Shown in pieces: positions 1 through 7,175 of a DNA stretch of 41,202 bases. The notes under the pieces are model-generated. The model was not told the origin of the DNA. It saw nothing but the letters and a program-made list of their open reading frames with translations, and did not search any database. How positions within the stretch are numbered: position 1 is the first letter of the stretch; every line of letters begins with the position of its first letter. Both the position numbers and the translations under genes were made by a program. The DNA comes from Mongoliibacter sp. (GTDB lineage Bacteria; Bacteroidota; Bacteroidia; Cytophagales; Cyclobacteriaceae), in assembly GCF_007692705.1 (NCBI RefSeq), contig NZ_REBN01000161.1, positions 1-41,202 on the forward strand. The letters run 5' to 3'.

Positions 1-2266
1 GACTTCTGAAAAGATCTGTACCATTTACAGTCAATGTCAGCTTTTCCTTCATCAGTGGCTTGGTAAAGCCCAAGTCCACCCAGCCGAAGCCTTTAATCAC
101 AGCCTGACCGTATTGTGCAGGTCCTACATACATTCCCATCAGTTCCGCCTTCAGTCCTAATGGTAGGGTAAAGGTGTGCTGCGTTCTCATGGTAACATTG
201 GTCTGTGCCACATCCAATAAATCATCTCCAATCATGGATTTCCATTGGGATCTCGTGACCTGAAGCATATTAGAGGTATTCCACCAAGGCCTGATTTCTA
301 CTGGGATCATAGCCCTGAAATTCCAATTTTGTGCCCTGTCCAGGTTATCGGTAAAGGTAGTGGTTGTCCTGCTTTCCTCATCCTGGGTAAATATCTGCTG
401 GAATACGTCAGTAGTCACAGAATAACCCATAGTGAACTGATACGCCCCTTTCAACACATGGTTCATTTCGAAGTTGTGGGCATATTGTGGCCTAAGGTTA
501 GGATTACCTTGCTCTGTGGTCAGAGGATCTATGTAGAACACAAATGGATTCAACAACCTGTAGTTCGGCCTGGTAATCCTTCTGTTTGCAGAATAATTGA
601 TCTGGTATTCTTTGCTGATCTTTTGCTGTACAAAAACACTTGGGAATAGATCTAAGTATCTTTGTTTATTCACCTGATCCAAGGTCACCGAAGTCCCGGT
701 GATATCAGAATGCTCAGCCCTAAGCCCGGCATTAAAACTTACCTTTTCAGAAATATTGCTCTTGTATGAAGCATAAGCCGCCAAGACATTTTCCTCATAG
801 ATAAACCTGTTGCTGTTTGGATCGGGAATAAAAGGTCCTTCTCCATCCGCACGGCTAAGGTCCAGGTTATTATCGGAATTCACCCAACTGCCTTTCAGAC
901 CGGTTTCGAGAACTCTGCCTTTTCCAAAAGGTTTTACAAAGTCTACCTTTGCCGTGAAAATACTGTAGTCCATGTCATTGAGGGTTCTGATAAAATCCCC
1001 TGTAGCCTGGTTTTCGTTGTCATTTACCCAATTGCTGTTGGTCAGTAAGGCTTCACTGTCCTGAACCATTCTGGTAAAATCCACATCTGCAGAAAGTCTG
1101 GTTCCTAAGGTATCCAATAAGCCTACATAATGCAGGTTACCAAAAATCCTGTTGTTGTTTACCCGCGTATCATTATCAGAACGGATAAACCATAGGTCAT
1201 CAGTTCCCGGATTGCTGATTTCTGTCAATGATTTCCCGATATTTTCTTCCTTTCTCTTTGAAGCCTGAATACTGCCCCCGACACTGTGTTTGTCATTGAT
1301 TTCATAATCAGATCCCCCCTGAAAAAAAAGGCTTTCATTGTACATGGTAATCGGACTATCCTGTTGGAAACTGGAGACTCCTTCATCAATTTGGAAATTC
1401 CTGTCAATATTCAGTTCGTTTTGGAAATTAAACTGATTGTAATTCAAACTGGCAGTATTGGTCCACTTGCCTTTTTTGACGTTTAGGCTGACGCCTGTAT
1501 TGGGGCTTAAAAGACCATTGTACATCCCACCAACAGACACATTTCCAAAAACACCATCGATATTATTCTTTTTGAGCTTGATATTCACGATACCCGCCGC
1601 ACCTTCAGCATCAAACCTGGAAGTAGGGCTATTGATGATCTCTATACTTTTGATGTTTTCTGCGGGCATTGACCTCAAGAAATTAGCCAAATCATTGGAG
1701 CTCATATAGGTCTGCCTGTCATTGATCATGACCGTGACACCTGGTCTACCGTTCAGATTGATGTTGTTGTCCTGATCTACATATATTCCCGGAGATCGAG
1801 CAATGACATCCAAGGCTGTATTCCCCTCAGCCATCACCGTACCTTCTACGTTCACAGTGGTTTTATCTGCCTCAATAGTGATTTCAGGCCTTGTTGCCCT
1901 TACTGTCACTTCCGAAAGGTTACTTGCCTCTTCAACTACTTTGATACTTCCAAAATCCTTTTTGATTGAGGCACGAATTTCAAATGGTTCAGACCTGAAA
2001 GTTTCAAATCCAATTGAAGAAATCACCAATTGAAATTGACCTGTTTTGGAAGTTTCAATTAAAAACTTTCCGTTTTCATCAGAAACAGTTCCCGTAAGCA
2101 ATTTTTCAGAACCGGCTTCAAATAAAGCAATATTTGCAAAGGGAAGACTTTCCCCTTTTTCGTCTGTTACTTGACCGGTAAGGGTGCTGATATCTTTAGC
2201 GGCAAGGTTGCTCATTCCCAAAAAGAAGAAGAAAAGCGCTGTAAAAACTTGTGTTGAGGTTTTCAT
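1..2266 (-). CDS. TonB-dependent outer-membrane beta-barrel protein (C-terminus beyond window)
   Basis: I translated this gene by hand from an ATG at 2266; it stays open to base 1, giving about 755 codons, so the C-terminus is missing. Residues 1-24 look like a signal peptide (MKTSTQVFTALFFFFLGMSN then LAA). Residues about 28-110 form a CarboxypepD_reg-like beta domain (LTGQVTDEKGESLPFANI). A TonB plug domain follows at about 135-230 (ALDVIARSPGIYVDQDNNIN, then INDRQTYMSS, and IEIINSPTSRFDAEGAAGIV), and the rest is barrel. The sequence resembles the single-gene OMP_b-brl_3 type rather than SusC, and no SusD neighbour is seen. It should be a TonB-powered outer-membrane transporter or a relative of one; the substrate is unknown. 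The family call is confident, the function is not. Confidence 0.9.
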   Translation of the reverse strand, partial: MKTSTQVFTALFFFFLGMSNLAAKDISTLTGQVTDEKGESLPFANIALFEAGSEKLLTGTVSDENGKFLIETSKTGQFQLVISSIGFETFRSEPFEIRASIKKDFGSIKVVEEASNLSEVTVRATRPEITIEADKTTVNVEGTVMAEGNTALDVIARSPGIYVDQDNNINLNGRPGVTVMINDRQTYMSSNDLANFLRSMPAENIKSIEIINSPTSRFDAEGAAGIVNIKLKKNNIDGVFGNVSVGGMYNGLLSPNTGVSLNVKKGKWTNTASLNYNQFNFQNELNIDRNFQIDEGVSSFQQDSPITMYNESLFFQGGSDYEINDKHSVGGSIQASKRKEENIGKSLTEISNPGTDDLWFIRSDNDTRVNNNRIFGNLHYVGLLDTLGTRLSADVDFTRMVQDSEALLTNSNWVNDNENQATGDFIRTLNDMDYSIFTAKVDFVKPFGKGRVLETGLKGSWVNSDNNLDLSRADGEGPFIPDPNSNRFIYEENVLAAYASYKSNISEKVSFNAGLRAEHSDITGTSVTLDQVNKQRYLDLFPSVFVQQKISKEYQINYSANRRITRPNYRLLNPFVFYIDPLTTEQGNPNLRPQYAHNFEMNHVLKGAYQFTMGYSVTTDVFQQIFTQDEESRTTTTFTDNLDRAQNWNFRAMIPVEIRPWWNTSNMLQVTRSQWKSMIGDDLLDVAQTNVTMRTQHTFTLPLGLKAELMGMYVGPAQYGQAVIKGFGWVDLGFTKPLMKEKLTLTVNGTDLFRS

Positions 2267-2385
2267 AATGTTGGTTTAGTATTCATGTCAATGTGCCAAC
2301 TCTTTTGAAAAATTAATGCCACTAAATATATATTGGTCTATATCATTGATTTACAGTAATTTAACAAAAAAACAAGTTTTTAAAC

Positions 2386-2428
2386 CTGTATCGTCACCGT
2401 ACACTTTTACCGTACGATAGAGATACAG
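2386..2428. promoter_or_regulatory. Nested direct and inverted repeats upstream of the TonB receptor gene
   Basis: CTGTATC at 2386-2392 is the exact inverse of GATACAG at 2422-2428. Inside it, TATCGT (2389-2394) is the inverse of ACGATA (2414-2419), and ACCGTAC occurs twice in direct orientation at 2396-2402 and 2409-2415, a 13-base period. The cluster lies about 120-160 bases upstream of the receptor start, so a regulator site is plausible, but no known consensus is matched. Confidence 0.3.
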
Positions 2429-2489
2429 TAATGTCCATTCAAGGATGATTTTTGAACCACAACAGGGACAAGAGGGAACAAAAATGGGA

Positions 2490-2510
2490 GGCTAATGGTA
2501 ACAGTTAGCC
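2490..2510. repeat. Small intergenic hairpin
   Basis: GGCTAA (2490-2495) pairs perfectly with TTAGCC (2505-2510) across a 9-base loop. There is no T-run, so it is not a standard terminator. Role unknown. Confidence 0.35.
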
Positions 2511-2537
2511 ATATTACTTTTGGGACTTGTCTACTTT

Positions 2538-2551
2538 TCCCGATTTCGGGA
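2538..2551. repeat. TCCCGA/TCGGGA palindromic element, copy 1
   Basis: TCCCGA-TT-TCGGGA, preceded by ACTTGTC at 2525-2531. The same combination of ACTTGTC and CCCGA/TCGGGA occurs at 28957-28974, and a related form occurs at 29275-29301. All three copies are intergenic, which suggests a dispersed repeat family. Confidence 0.5.
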
Positions 2552-2585
2552 CCGGTAGTGGTGAAACAATTCCCATGACTTGCTC

Positions 2586-2620
2586 AAAAAAAAAACCCTG
2601 AAGTCTAAACTCCAGGGTTT
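2586..2620 (-). terminator. Terminator of sodA
   Basis: On the minus strand, AAACCCTG (2620-2613) pairs with CAGGGTTT (2600-2593) and is followed by a run of T. It lies 23 bases after the sodA stop codon. Confidence 0.85.
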
Positions 2621-2642
2621 GATAACTTACCGCAATTAGCAA

Positions 2643-3248
2643 TTATTTTGCTGCAGCGTATCTTTTACTTACCTCGTCCCAATTGATCACATTCCAAAAG
2701 GCAGATACATAATCAGGTCTTCTGTTTTGATAGTTAAGGTAATAAGCGTGCTCCCAAACATCAAGTCCAAGGATTGGTGTTCCTTTTTTCTCAGCAACAT
2801 CCATCAATGGATTATCCTGATTTGCTGTAGAACACACACAAAGTTCTTTTTTCTCATCTACACAAAGCCAAGCCCATCCAGATCCAAATCTAGTTGCAGC
2901 TGCTTTTCCAAATTCTTCTTTGAAAGCGTCAAAAGACCCAAATTTTGCATCTATATCAGCTGCAAGATCACCAGATGGGTTACCTCCTCCGTTTGGAGAA
3001 AGAATAGTCCAGAATAAGCTGTGGTTGTAGTGTCCACCACCGTTATTTCTTACGGCATTATTGGAACCAGCTACTTTCATCAAGTCTTCTATGCTTTTAC
3101 CTGCCATGTCAGTACCTTCTACTGCATTATTCAGGTTGTTCACATAACCGTTGTGGTGTTTGCCATGGTGAATTTCCATGGTTTTAGCATCAATATGCGG
3201 CTCTAGCGCATTAAAGTCATAAGGTAATTTTGGTAGTTCAAATGCCAT
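2643..3248 (-). CDS. sodA: Superoxide dismutase, Mn-type signature
   Basis: This 201-residue protein is a full-length cytosolic Fe/Mn superoxide dismutase that converts superoxide to peroxide and oxygen. Metal ligands are visible at H27 (MEIHHGKHH), H76 ([11 protein letters not shown]), D163 and H167 (LDVWEHAYY). The glycine run before H76 and the Gln at about 145 (TANQDNP) are the arrangement usual in manganese enzymes, so sodA is a better symbol than sodB; metal choice cannot be proven from sequence and cambialistic forms exist in Bacteroidota. The start is a plain ATG. It appears monocistronic, with its own strong terminator downstream. The peroxide it makes links functionally to oxyR at 26.7 kb. 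Confidence 0.96.
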   Translation of the reverse strand: MAFELPKLPYDFNALEPHIDAKTMEIHHGKHHNGYVNNLNNAVEGTDMAGKSIEDLMKVAGSNNAVRNNGGGHYNHSLFWTILSPNGGGNPSGDLAADIDAKFGSFDAFKEEFGKAAATRFGSGWAWLCVDEKKELCVCSTANQDNPLMDVAEKKGTPILGLDVWEHAYYLNYQNRRPDYVSAFWNVINWDEVSKRYAAAK

Positions 3249-3351
3249 TTTCTAAAAGGGTTTATGATGAAACATTAAATAATTCTTCTTTCAATTTACG
3301 CTTTATCAACCAATTCTTTTTTCAAATGGTTCTGCTATCGTCAAAAAGGAT

Positions 3352-3795
3352 TCAATTTCTCAGTTTTTTGAAGAAAGCGTCCAATAATTCTTTGGACTGT
3401 TCTGCCATTAACCCCTTACTGATTTTGGTTTTAGGGTGCAGGAGTTTTTCAGGATTATTGGAAAAACCTCTCTTGGGATCTGTGGCAGCATAATGAATTT
3501 CACCTATTTGAGACCAAAAACAAGCTCCCGCACACATGATACAAGGTTCCAGAGTGACATAGAGCTTACATTCCGGAAGGTATTTGGCTCCTAGTGAATT
3601 GGCTGCTGAGGTAATAGCCAACATTTCTGCATGGGCTGTAACATCAGTGAGTTTTTCGGTCTGATTATATGCGCGTGCAATGATTTTATTTCGGCAGACA
3701 ATTACGGCGCCTACAGGGATTTCATTTTCTTCAAAAGCAATTTTAGCTTGCTTGAAGGCTTCATTCATAAAATAAGCATCGGTATAAATCTCCAT
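3352..3795 (-). CDS. tadA: tRNA-specific adenosine-34 deaminase
   Basis: This 147-residue cytidine-deaminase-fold protein should convert A34 to inosine in the anticodon of tRNA-Arg(ACG). Zinc ligands and catalytic residues are H55 and E57 in the TAHAEM motif and C85 and C88 in TLEPCIMCAGA, with PVGAVIV upstream as usual. Length matches bacterial TadA. It lies between sodA and the PiT-like gene, all on the minus strand, and is separated from the PiT-like gene by a terminator hairpin, so it probably has its own promoter. A guanine deaminase of the same fold is the main alternative, but the motif spacing favours TadA. Confidence 0.93.
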   Translation of the reverse strand: MEIYTDAYFMNEAFKQAKIAFEENEIPVGAVIVCRNKIIARAYNQTEKLTDVTAHAEMLAITSAANSLGAKYLPECKLYVTLEPCIMCAGACFWSQIGEIHYAATDPKRGFSNNPEKLLHPKTKISKGLMAEQSKELLDAFFKKLRN

Positions 3796-3814
3796 AGTGC
3801 AAATTACTCATTAC

Positions 3815-3859
3815 AAAAAAAAGACGCGGGTTTTTATGAAAAACCTGCGTCTTTTTTTT
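3815..3859 (-). terminator. Strong terminator after the PiT-like gene
   Basis: The long hairpin has A8-GACGC-G-GGTTTTT on the left arm and AAAAACC-T-GCGTC-T8 on the right, with an ATG loop and a single G-T pair. It lies 16 bases past the stop codon of the PiT-like gene and just before tadA. T-runs flank both sides, so it could act in either direction. Confidence 0.9.
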
Positions 3860-3874
3860 AGATATAAATGTTTT

Positions 3875-5005
3875 TTACCAGATCATTTCCCAGATTTCAG
3901 TTCTTATGCCTTCATTAATAATCAAGGCCAATATTAATGAGACCAACAGACCAATTCCTGCTTTAATAATGTCTTTACGGGCCAGGGAATAAGCTCTAAA
4001 AATCCTGGCTTTTCTCTTGGATAATTTTTTTGACTTGGCAAGCGCTATCGCCAATTCTCTTCCTCCCAAAAGCCCAATAAATACCCAGGTGGTACTCATA
4101 GGAATATTGTTGAGCATTTTGAAATAGAATAAAATAATAGCGTAAACAAAATCCACCAATGTGGCAGCCCTTACATCAGTCACCTTTGTTTTTTCATTTA
4201 CGATGCCCTGGATCCTATCCCCTTTCATGTAGAAAAGGAATCCAAGACCAAAGAAAACAAAGCCTGCATAGCCTACAAACTCCCACACGTCAAGCTGCCT
4301 TGGAAGAAAAACAGCAATATTTGCTGCATCCTGCATGATCCACACTGCCCATAAGGTTCCTGATGTAATCCATTGCGCGACATACCAAGCGGGGTGAGCC
4401 TTTCCTTTGAGGAAGTTCTTCACAAATCGCTCTACTGCAAACCATACTGTGATGGCAATAAAAAAGGCCAAGACGTAGCCAAACAAACTTTTAGTAACAA
4501 CATCTACTATTGTGCCTGCCTTATATGTGAAAACATTAAGAAGTAAAAACGTGGTAGACACCGGCATTCTTAACCTGGTCATTACCAGAAGGACAATAGG
4601 AGCTGCCAGTTGAAGGAAAACAAAACTCTCAGGGGCCTTGTCCAATCCAGGAACCTGAAGCCTTTGGTAGCTGACGTCTCCATTGAATGTAAACCAGCTG
4701 TATGTGACGGTACCTACGAAAATCAAACCCATAAATAACCACAACCAATACCACTTTCTGGTATGGTTGGAAGCTATGAAGGTACCAATGGTTTGTATAC
4801 TGTCATTGGCAATTGCTGAATAGGCAGCCAAGCCAAATCCAAACCACATTGACAGGTATGTATATTCTGTAATGACCCCAGCGATGGAAATCAGAATACA
4901 GATAATAACTAGAAAGGATTTTTCTTTTTTGGTAAAATCAAAAAGTGAGTAGGCTACTTTGGATAAAGCGTCCTGATTAATATTCTGGTCTTTAAGTTTG
5001 GCCAT
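3875..5005 (-). CDS. PiT-like inorganic phosphate (anion) permease, divergent
   Basis: This 376-residue polytopic membrane protein has about nine or ten hydrophobic segments. I read it as a divergent PiT-family permease because it carries both halves of the duplicated signature: IANDSIQTIGTFIAS around N67-D68 and MQDAANIAVFLP around Q225-D226, each followed downstream by a P-x-S-T-T motif (PVSTT at 148-152 and PMSTT at 302-306). PiT proteins use H+ or Na+ to import phosphate. The Asn of the second ND motif is replaced by Gln, so substrate or coupling may differ. The gene is divergent from an unrelated phosphate transporter at 5334, which supports an anion-transport role. It has an exact -7 box at 5037-5044. 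Such proteins are often annotated only as hypothetical. Confidence 0.72.
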   Translation of the reverse strand: MAKLKDQNINQDALSKVAYSLFDFTKKEKSFLVIICILISIAGVITEYTYLSMWFGFGLAAYSAIANDSIQTIGTFIASNHTRKWYWLWLFMGLIFVGTVTYSWFTFNGDVSYQRLQVPGLDKAPESFVFLQLAAPIVLLVMTRLRMPVSTTFLLLNVFTYKAGTIVDVVTKSLFGYVLAFFIAITVWFAVERFVKNFLKGKAHPAWYVAQWITSGTLWAVWIMQDAANIAVFLPRQLDVWEFVGYAGFVFFGLGFLFYMKGDRIQGIVNEKTKVTDVRAATLVDFVYAIILFYFKMLNNIPMSTTWVFIGLLGGRELAIALAKSKKLSKRKARIFRAYSLARKDIIKAGIGLLVSLILALIINEGIRTEIWEMIW

Positions 5006-5036
5006 AAGGTCGAATTGTCGGATGAATTATCCTGTG

Positions 5037-5044
5037 CAAATTTA
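5037..5044 (-). promoter_or_regulatory. -7 promoter box of the PiT-like gene
   Basis: On the minus strand the bases read TAAATTTG, an exact match to the Bacteroidota TAnnTTTG box. It predicts a leader of about 25 bases. No clear -33 TTTG at the usual distance. Confidence 0.55.
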
Positions 5045-5065
5045 AAGAAGATTAATTGGCTTCTA

Positions 5066-5082
5066 TGTTAACAAATTGTTAA
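5066..5082. promoter_or_regulatory. PHO-box-like tandem repeat TGTTAA
   Basis: TGTTAA occurs at 5066-5071 and again at 5077-5082, an 11-base period, which is the architecture of a PhoB box (TGTCA-type repeats 11 bases apart). The same bases can be read as an inverted repeat TTAACAA-A-TTGTTAA at 5068-5082. It lies just upstream of the PiT-like gene's -7 box. TGTTAACAAA recurs at 5229-5238 on the side of the other transporter. Confidence 0.45.
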
Positions 5083-5306
5083 GAGACCTTACCCTGTCAT
5101 TAAATTTTTGCGGTATAGGCCTCAAATTCTTATTATAAACTTAATATTGAATTTACATTCTTATTTCGAATGACAAAATTGGGGATATTTTCATAATAAT
5201 GAAGCCTTGTTTGTGATTCCTGTTTCAATGTTAACAAAATCTTCATATTAAAAGCCCGATTTATTGTAAACCTTGTTTTTACTTTGTGTCAATTTAAACA
5301 GATTTC

Positions 5307-5327
5307 AAAACCCCAAAAGGGGTTTTT
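5307..5327 (+). terminator. Terminator-like hairpin directly before the NptA-type start codon
   Basis: AAAACCCC-AAAA-GGGGTTTT with a further T forms an 8-pair stem and T-run that ends six bases before the ATG at 5334. A TACTTTG sequence at 5280-5286 upstream could be a variant -7 box, which would put the hairpin in the leader. It may be an attenuator, a leader structure, or the end of a short transcript. Confidence 0.5.
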
Positions 5328-5333
5328 CTATAA

Positions 5334-6515
5334 ATGGGCATAATCCAAGATTCCAGCGCTTCAATAAATAAGGTTTTTACTTTATTTAAAATGCTTCTTG
5401 CATTTTTACTTTTTATGCTCTCCATTGACATGCTGACAGTTTCACTGGTACAGTTCAACAGTGAATTTGCGCAACAACTATTTCAGGCTACCAACAACCC
5501 TTTTGTGGGGCTTTTCATTGGTTTGTTGATGACTGCTTTAATTCAGAGCAGCTCAACGGTAACGGCCATGGTAGTCGCTGTCGTTGCAGCGGGGACTTTG
5601 AGCCTCGAGCAAGCTGTTCCTTTGGTGATGGGGGCAAATATCGGAACGACTATCACAAGTACCTTGGTAGCTTTTTCATTTATCATGAAAAAAAATGAAT
5701 TCAAGAAGGCCCTTTCTGCCGGTGTGCTACATGACATATTCAATATCCTAACTGTATTGGTGCTTTTCCCTTTGGAAGTGTATTTTGGTTTTCTCAGTCA
5801 GATGGCCATTTACATCACCAACACCTTTTTTGACACTACTGTAACGGACAATGGAAACTATACCTACAATGTACTCTTCACGAGGCCGGTAACGATGTGG
5901 CTGGTCAACCTTATTTCGCAGCCACTCATTTCCTTGCTCCTGGCGATTGCCTTGGTTTTTGCCTCCATCAAGTTTCTATCCGTATCTGTATTCAGAGTAT
6001 TTATGTCTCCGAGTTACAACAATGCCAGCAAGCACATATTCCAAAGGCCTTACATTGCTTTTTTGTATGGGATATTTTTCACGGCAGCTGTTCAGTCAAG
6101 TACAGTCACAAGCTCTTTGATAGTACCGGCAGTGGCCAATAGAAAAGTTTCTTTGGTAAAAGCATTTCCATTTATCATAGGAGCGAATATTGGAACCTGC
6201 ATCACCGCAGCCATTGCGGCAATTTACAAAACAGAGGCTGCGATCAGCATTGCTATTGTTCACTTCCTTTTCAACTTCTTTGGTGCCCTGCTATTCCTCC
6301 CCTTTCCAGCTATTAGAAAAATTCCTGTAAAACTCTCCACTTACTTGGGAAGGGAGTCCGTCAGGACGCGATTTGTAGGCTTTGCATATATTGTATTTAC
6401 CTTTTTTATCATTCCTTTCTTGTTGATTTATTTCAACAAAGACGGGGATATAAGGCAAATGGGTATCAACCAAATTCAGAAACCTCAAACAGAGGAAGTT
6501 TTCAAAGCACCCTAA
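5334..6515 (+). CDS. Na+/phosphate cotransporter family protein (NptA-type)
   Basis: This 393-residue inner-membrane protein shows the internal duplication of the Na/Pi cotransporter family (PF02690-type): QSSSTVTAMVVAVVAAGTLS at 71-90 with GANIGTTITS, and QSSTVTSSLIVPAVANRKVS at 254-273 with GANIGTCITA. The QSSS/QSST motifs are the substrate and sodium site of SLC34-like proteins. There is no C-terminal PhoU domain, unlike longer YjbB-type members. It should import phosphate with sodium, although some relatives work as exporters. The start is the ATG at 5334, right after a terminator-like hairpin. The gene ends tail to tail with deoC: its TAA and the deoC stop share the bases CTAA. Confidence 0.9.
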   Translation: MGIIQDSSASINKVFTLFKMLLAFLLFMLSIDMLTVSLVQFNSEFAQQLFQATNNPFVGLFIGLLMTALIQSSSTVTAMVVAVVAAGTLSLEQAVPLVMGANIGTTITSTLVAFSFIMKKNEFKKALSAGVLHDIFNILTVLVLFPLEVYFGFLSQMAIYITNTFFDTTVTDNGNYTYNVLFTRPVTMWLVNLISQPLISLLLAIALVFASIKFLSVSVFRVFMSPSYNNASKHIFQRPYIAFLYGIFFTAAVQSSTVTSSLIVPAVANRKVSLVKAFPFIIGANIGTCITAAIAAIYKTEAAISIAIVHFLFNFFGALLFLPFPAIRKIPVKLSTYLGRESVRTRFVGFAYIVFTFFIIPFLLIYFNKDGDIRQMGINQIQKPQTEEVFKAP

Positions 6516-7174
6516 TTATTACTCTGCGCTTCCTTTACAATCTCCACTCCTGAACTGGTACCAATTCTATCAGCTCCAGCCTCTATCATCGCGATTGCCT
6601 GCGCATAGCTCTTGATACCTCCACTTGCTTTGATACCCACATTAGAAGGCAGATTTTCCCGCATGAGTTTGATATGGCGGATCTGAGCACCATCTGCCGC
6701 AAAACCAGTAGAAGTCTTTACATAATCTACTCCTGCATCGGCACAGATTTTACAGGCATCTATGATTTCCTCATCACTCAGGTAGGCCGTTTCAATGATC
6801 ACTTTGAGGATTTTTTCATGCTCATGGCAAAGGGAAGCCAATTTGGCCAATTCAATTTTTGGCCAATTCATACCGGTTTTAAAAGAAGTAGTAGACCAAA
6901 CCACATCAATCTCATCCGCTCCATTTTTGATGGACTGTTCTGTTTCAAAGACTTTTGTTTCAGTCATATTATAACCTAATGGAAAACCCACTACAGTAAC
7001 CAACTGTATATTGGCATCTCCAATTTCCCGTCTTGCTTTCTTCACCCAGAAAGGAGGCACACAAATCCCTACAAAACCATGTTCTTTGGCTTCAATTATC
7101 AATTTGTCTATATCCGCATCAATGGTTTGTGGTTTGAGTACGGTTTGTTCTATAAAACGCTGTATGTTCTTCAT
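6512..7174 (-). CDS. deoC: Deoxyribose-phosphate aldolase
   Basis: This 220-residue class I aldolase splits 2-deoxyribose 5-phosphate into acetaldehyde and glyceraldehyde 3-phosphate in deoxynucleoside catabolism. The Schiff-base lysine is K153 in YVKTSTGF and the second active-site lysine is K182 in GIKASGGI; the TxVGFPLG segment at about 60-67 is also typical. Length matches bacterial DeoC. It is the second gene of a two-gene unit: its ATG starts one base after the stop codon of the dehydrogenase-like gene. Its stop codon interleaves with that of the convergent phosphate transporter, so there is no room for a separate terminator. Confidence 0.96.
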   Translation of the reverse strand: MKNIQRFIEQTVLKPQTIDADIDKLIIEAKEHGFVGICVPPFWVKKARREIGDANIQLVTVVGFPLGYNMTETKVFETEQSIKNGADEIDVVWSTTSFKTGMNWPKIELAKLASLCHEHEKILKVIIETAYLSDEEIIDACKICADAGVDYVKTSTGFAADGAQIRHIKLMRENLPSNVGIKASGGIKSYAQAIAMIEAGADRIGTSSGVEIVKEAQSNN

Positions 7175-7175
7175 G

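Larger units (their letters stand above)
2267..2642. other. Intergenic region between sodA and the TonB receptor gene
   Basis: No gene is seen in these 376 bases. The region holds the sodA terminator (2586-2620), a small palindrome TCCCGA-TT-TCGGGA at 2538-2551, a hairpin GGCTAA...TTAGCC at 2490-2510, and nested repeats at 2386-2428 that may be an operator for the TonB receptor gene. I found no exact TAnnTTTG box on the minus strand. Confidence 0.6.
5006..5333. other. Divergent control region between two phosphate-type transporters
   Basis: These 328 non-coding bases separate the PiT-like and NptA-type genes. They hold a minus-strand -7 box (5037-5044), a PHO-box-like repeat (5066-5082), a further TGTTAACAAA at 5229-5238, a CTGTCAT half-site at 5095-5101 and a leader hairpin at 5307-5327. 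Nothing in the middle looks coding. Confidence 0.6.

Noticed and set aside
245-2033. Several plus-strand open frames of 60-134 codons opposite the TonB receptor gene
   Set aside because: The minus strand encodes one continuous receptor across all of them; they are shadows.
1-2266. SusC-type nutrient transporter reading of the first gene
   Set aside because: No SusD partner is seen and the plug and barrel segments resemble the single-gene OMP_b-brl_3 type.
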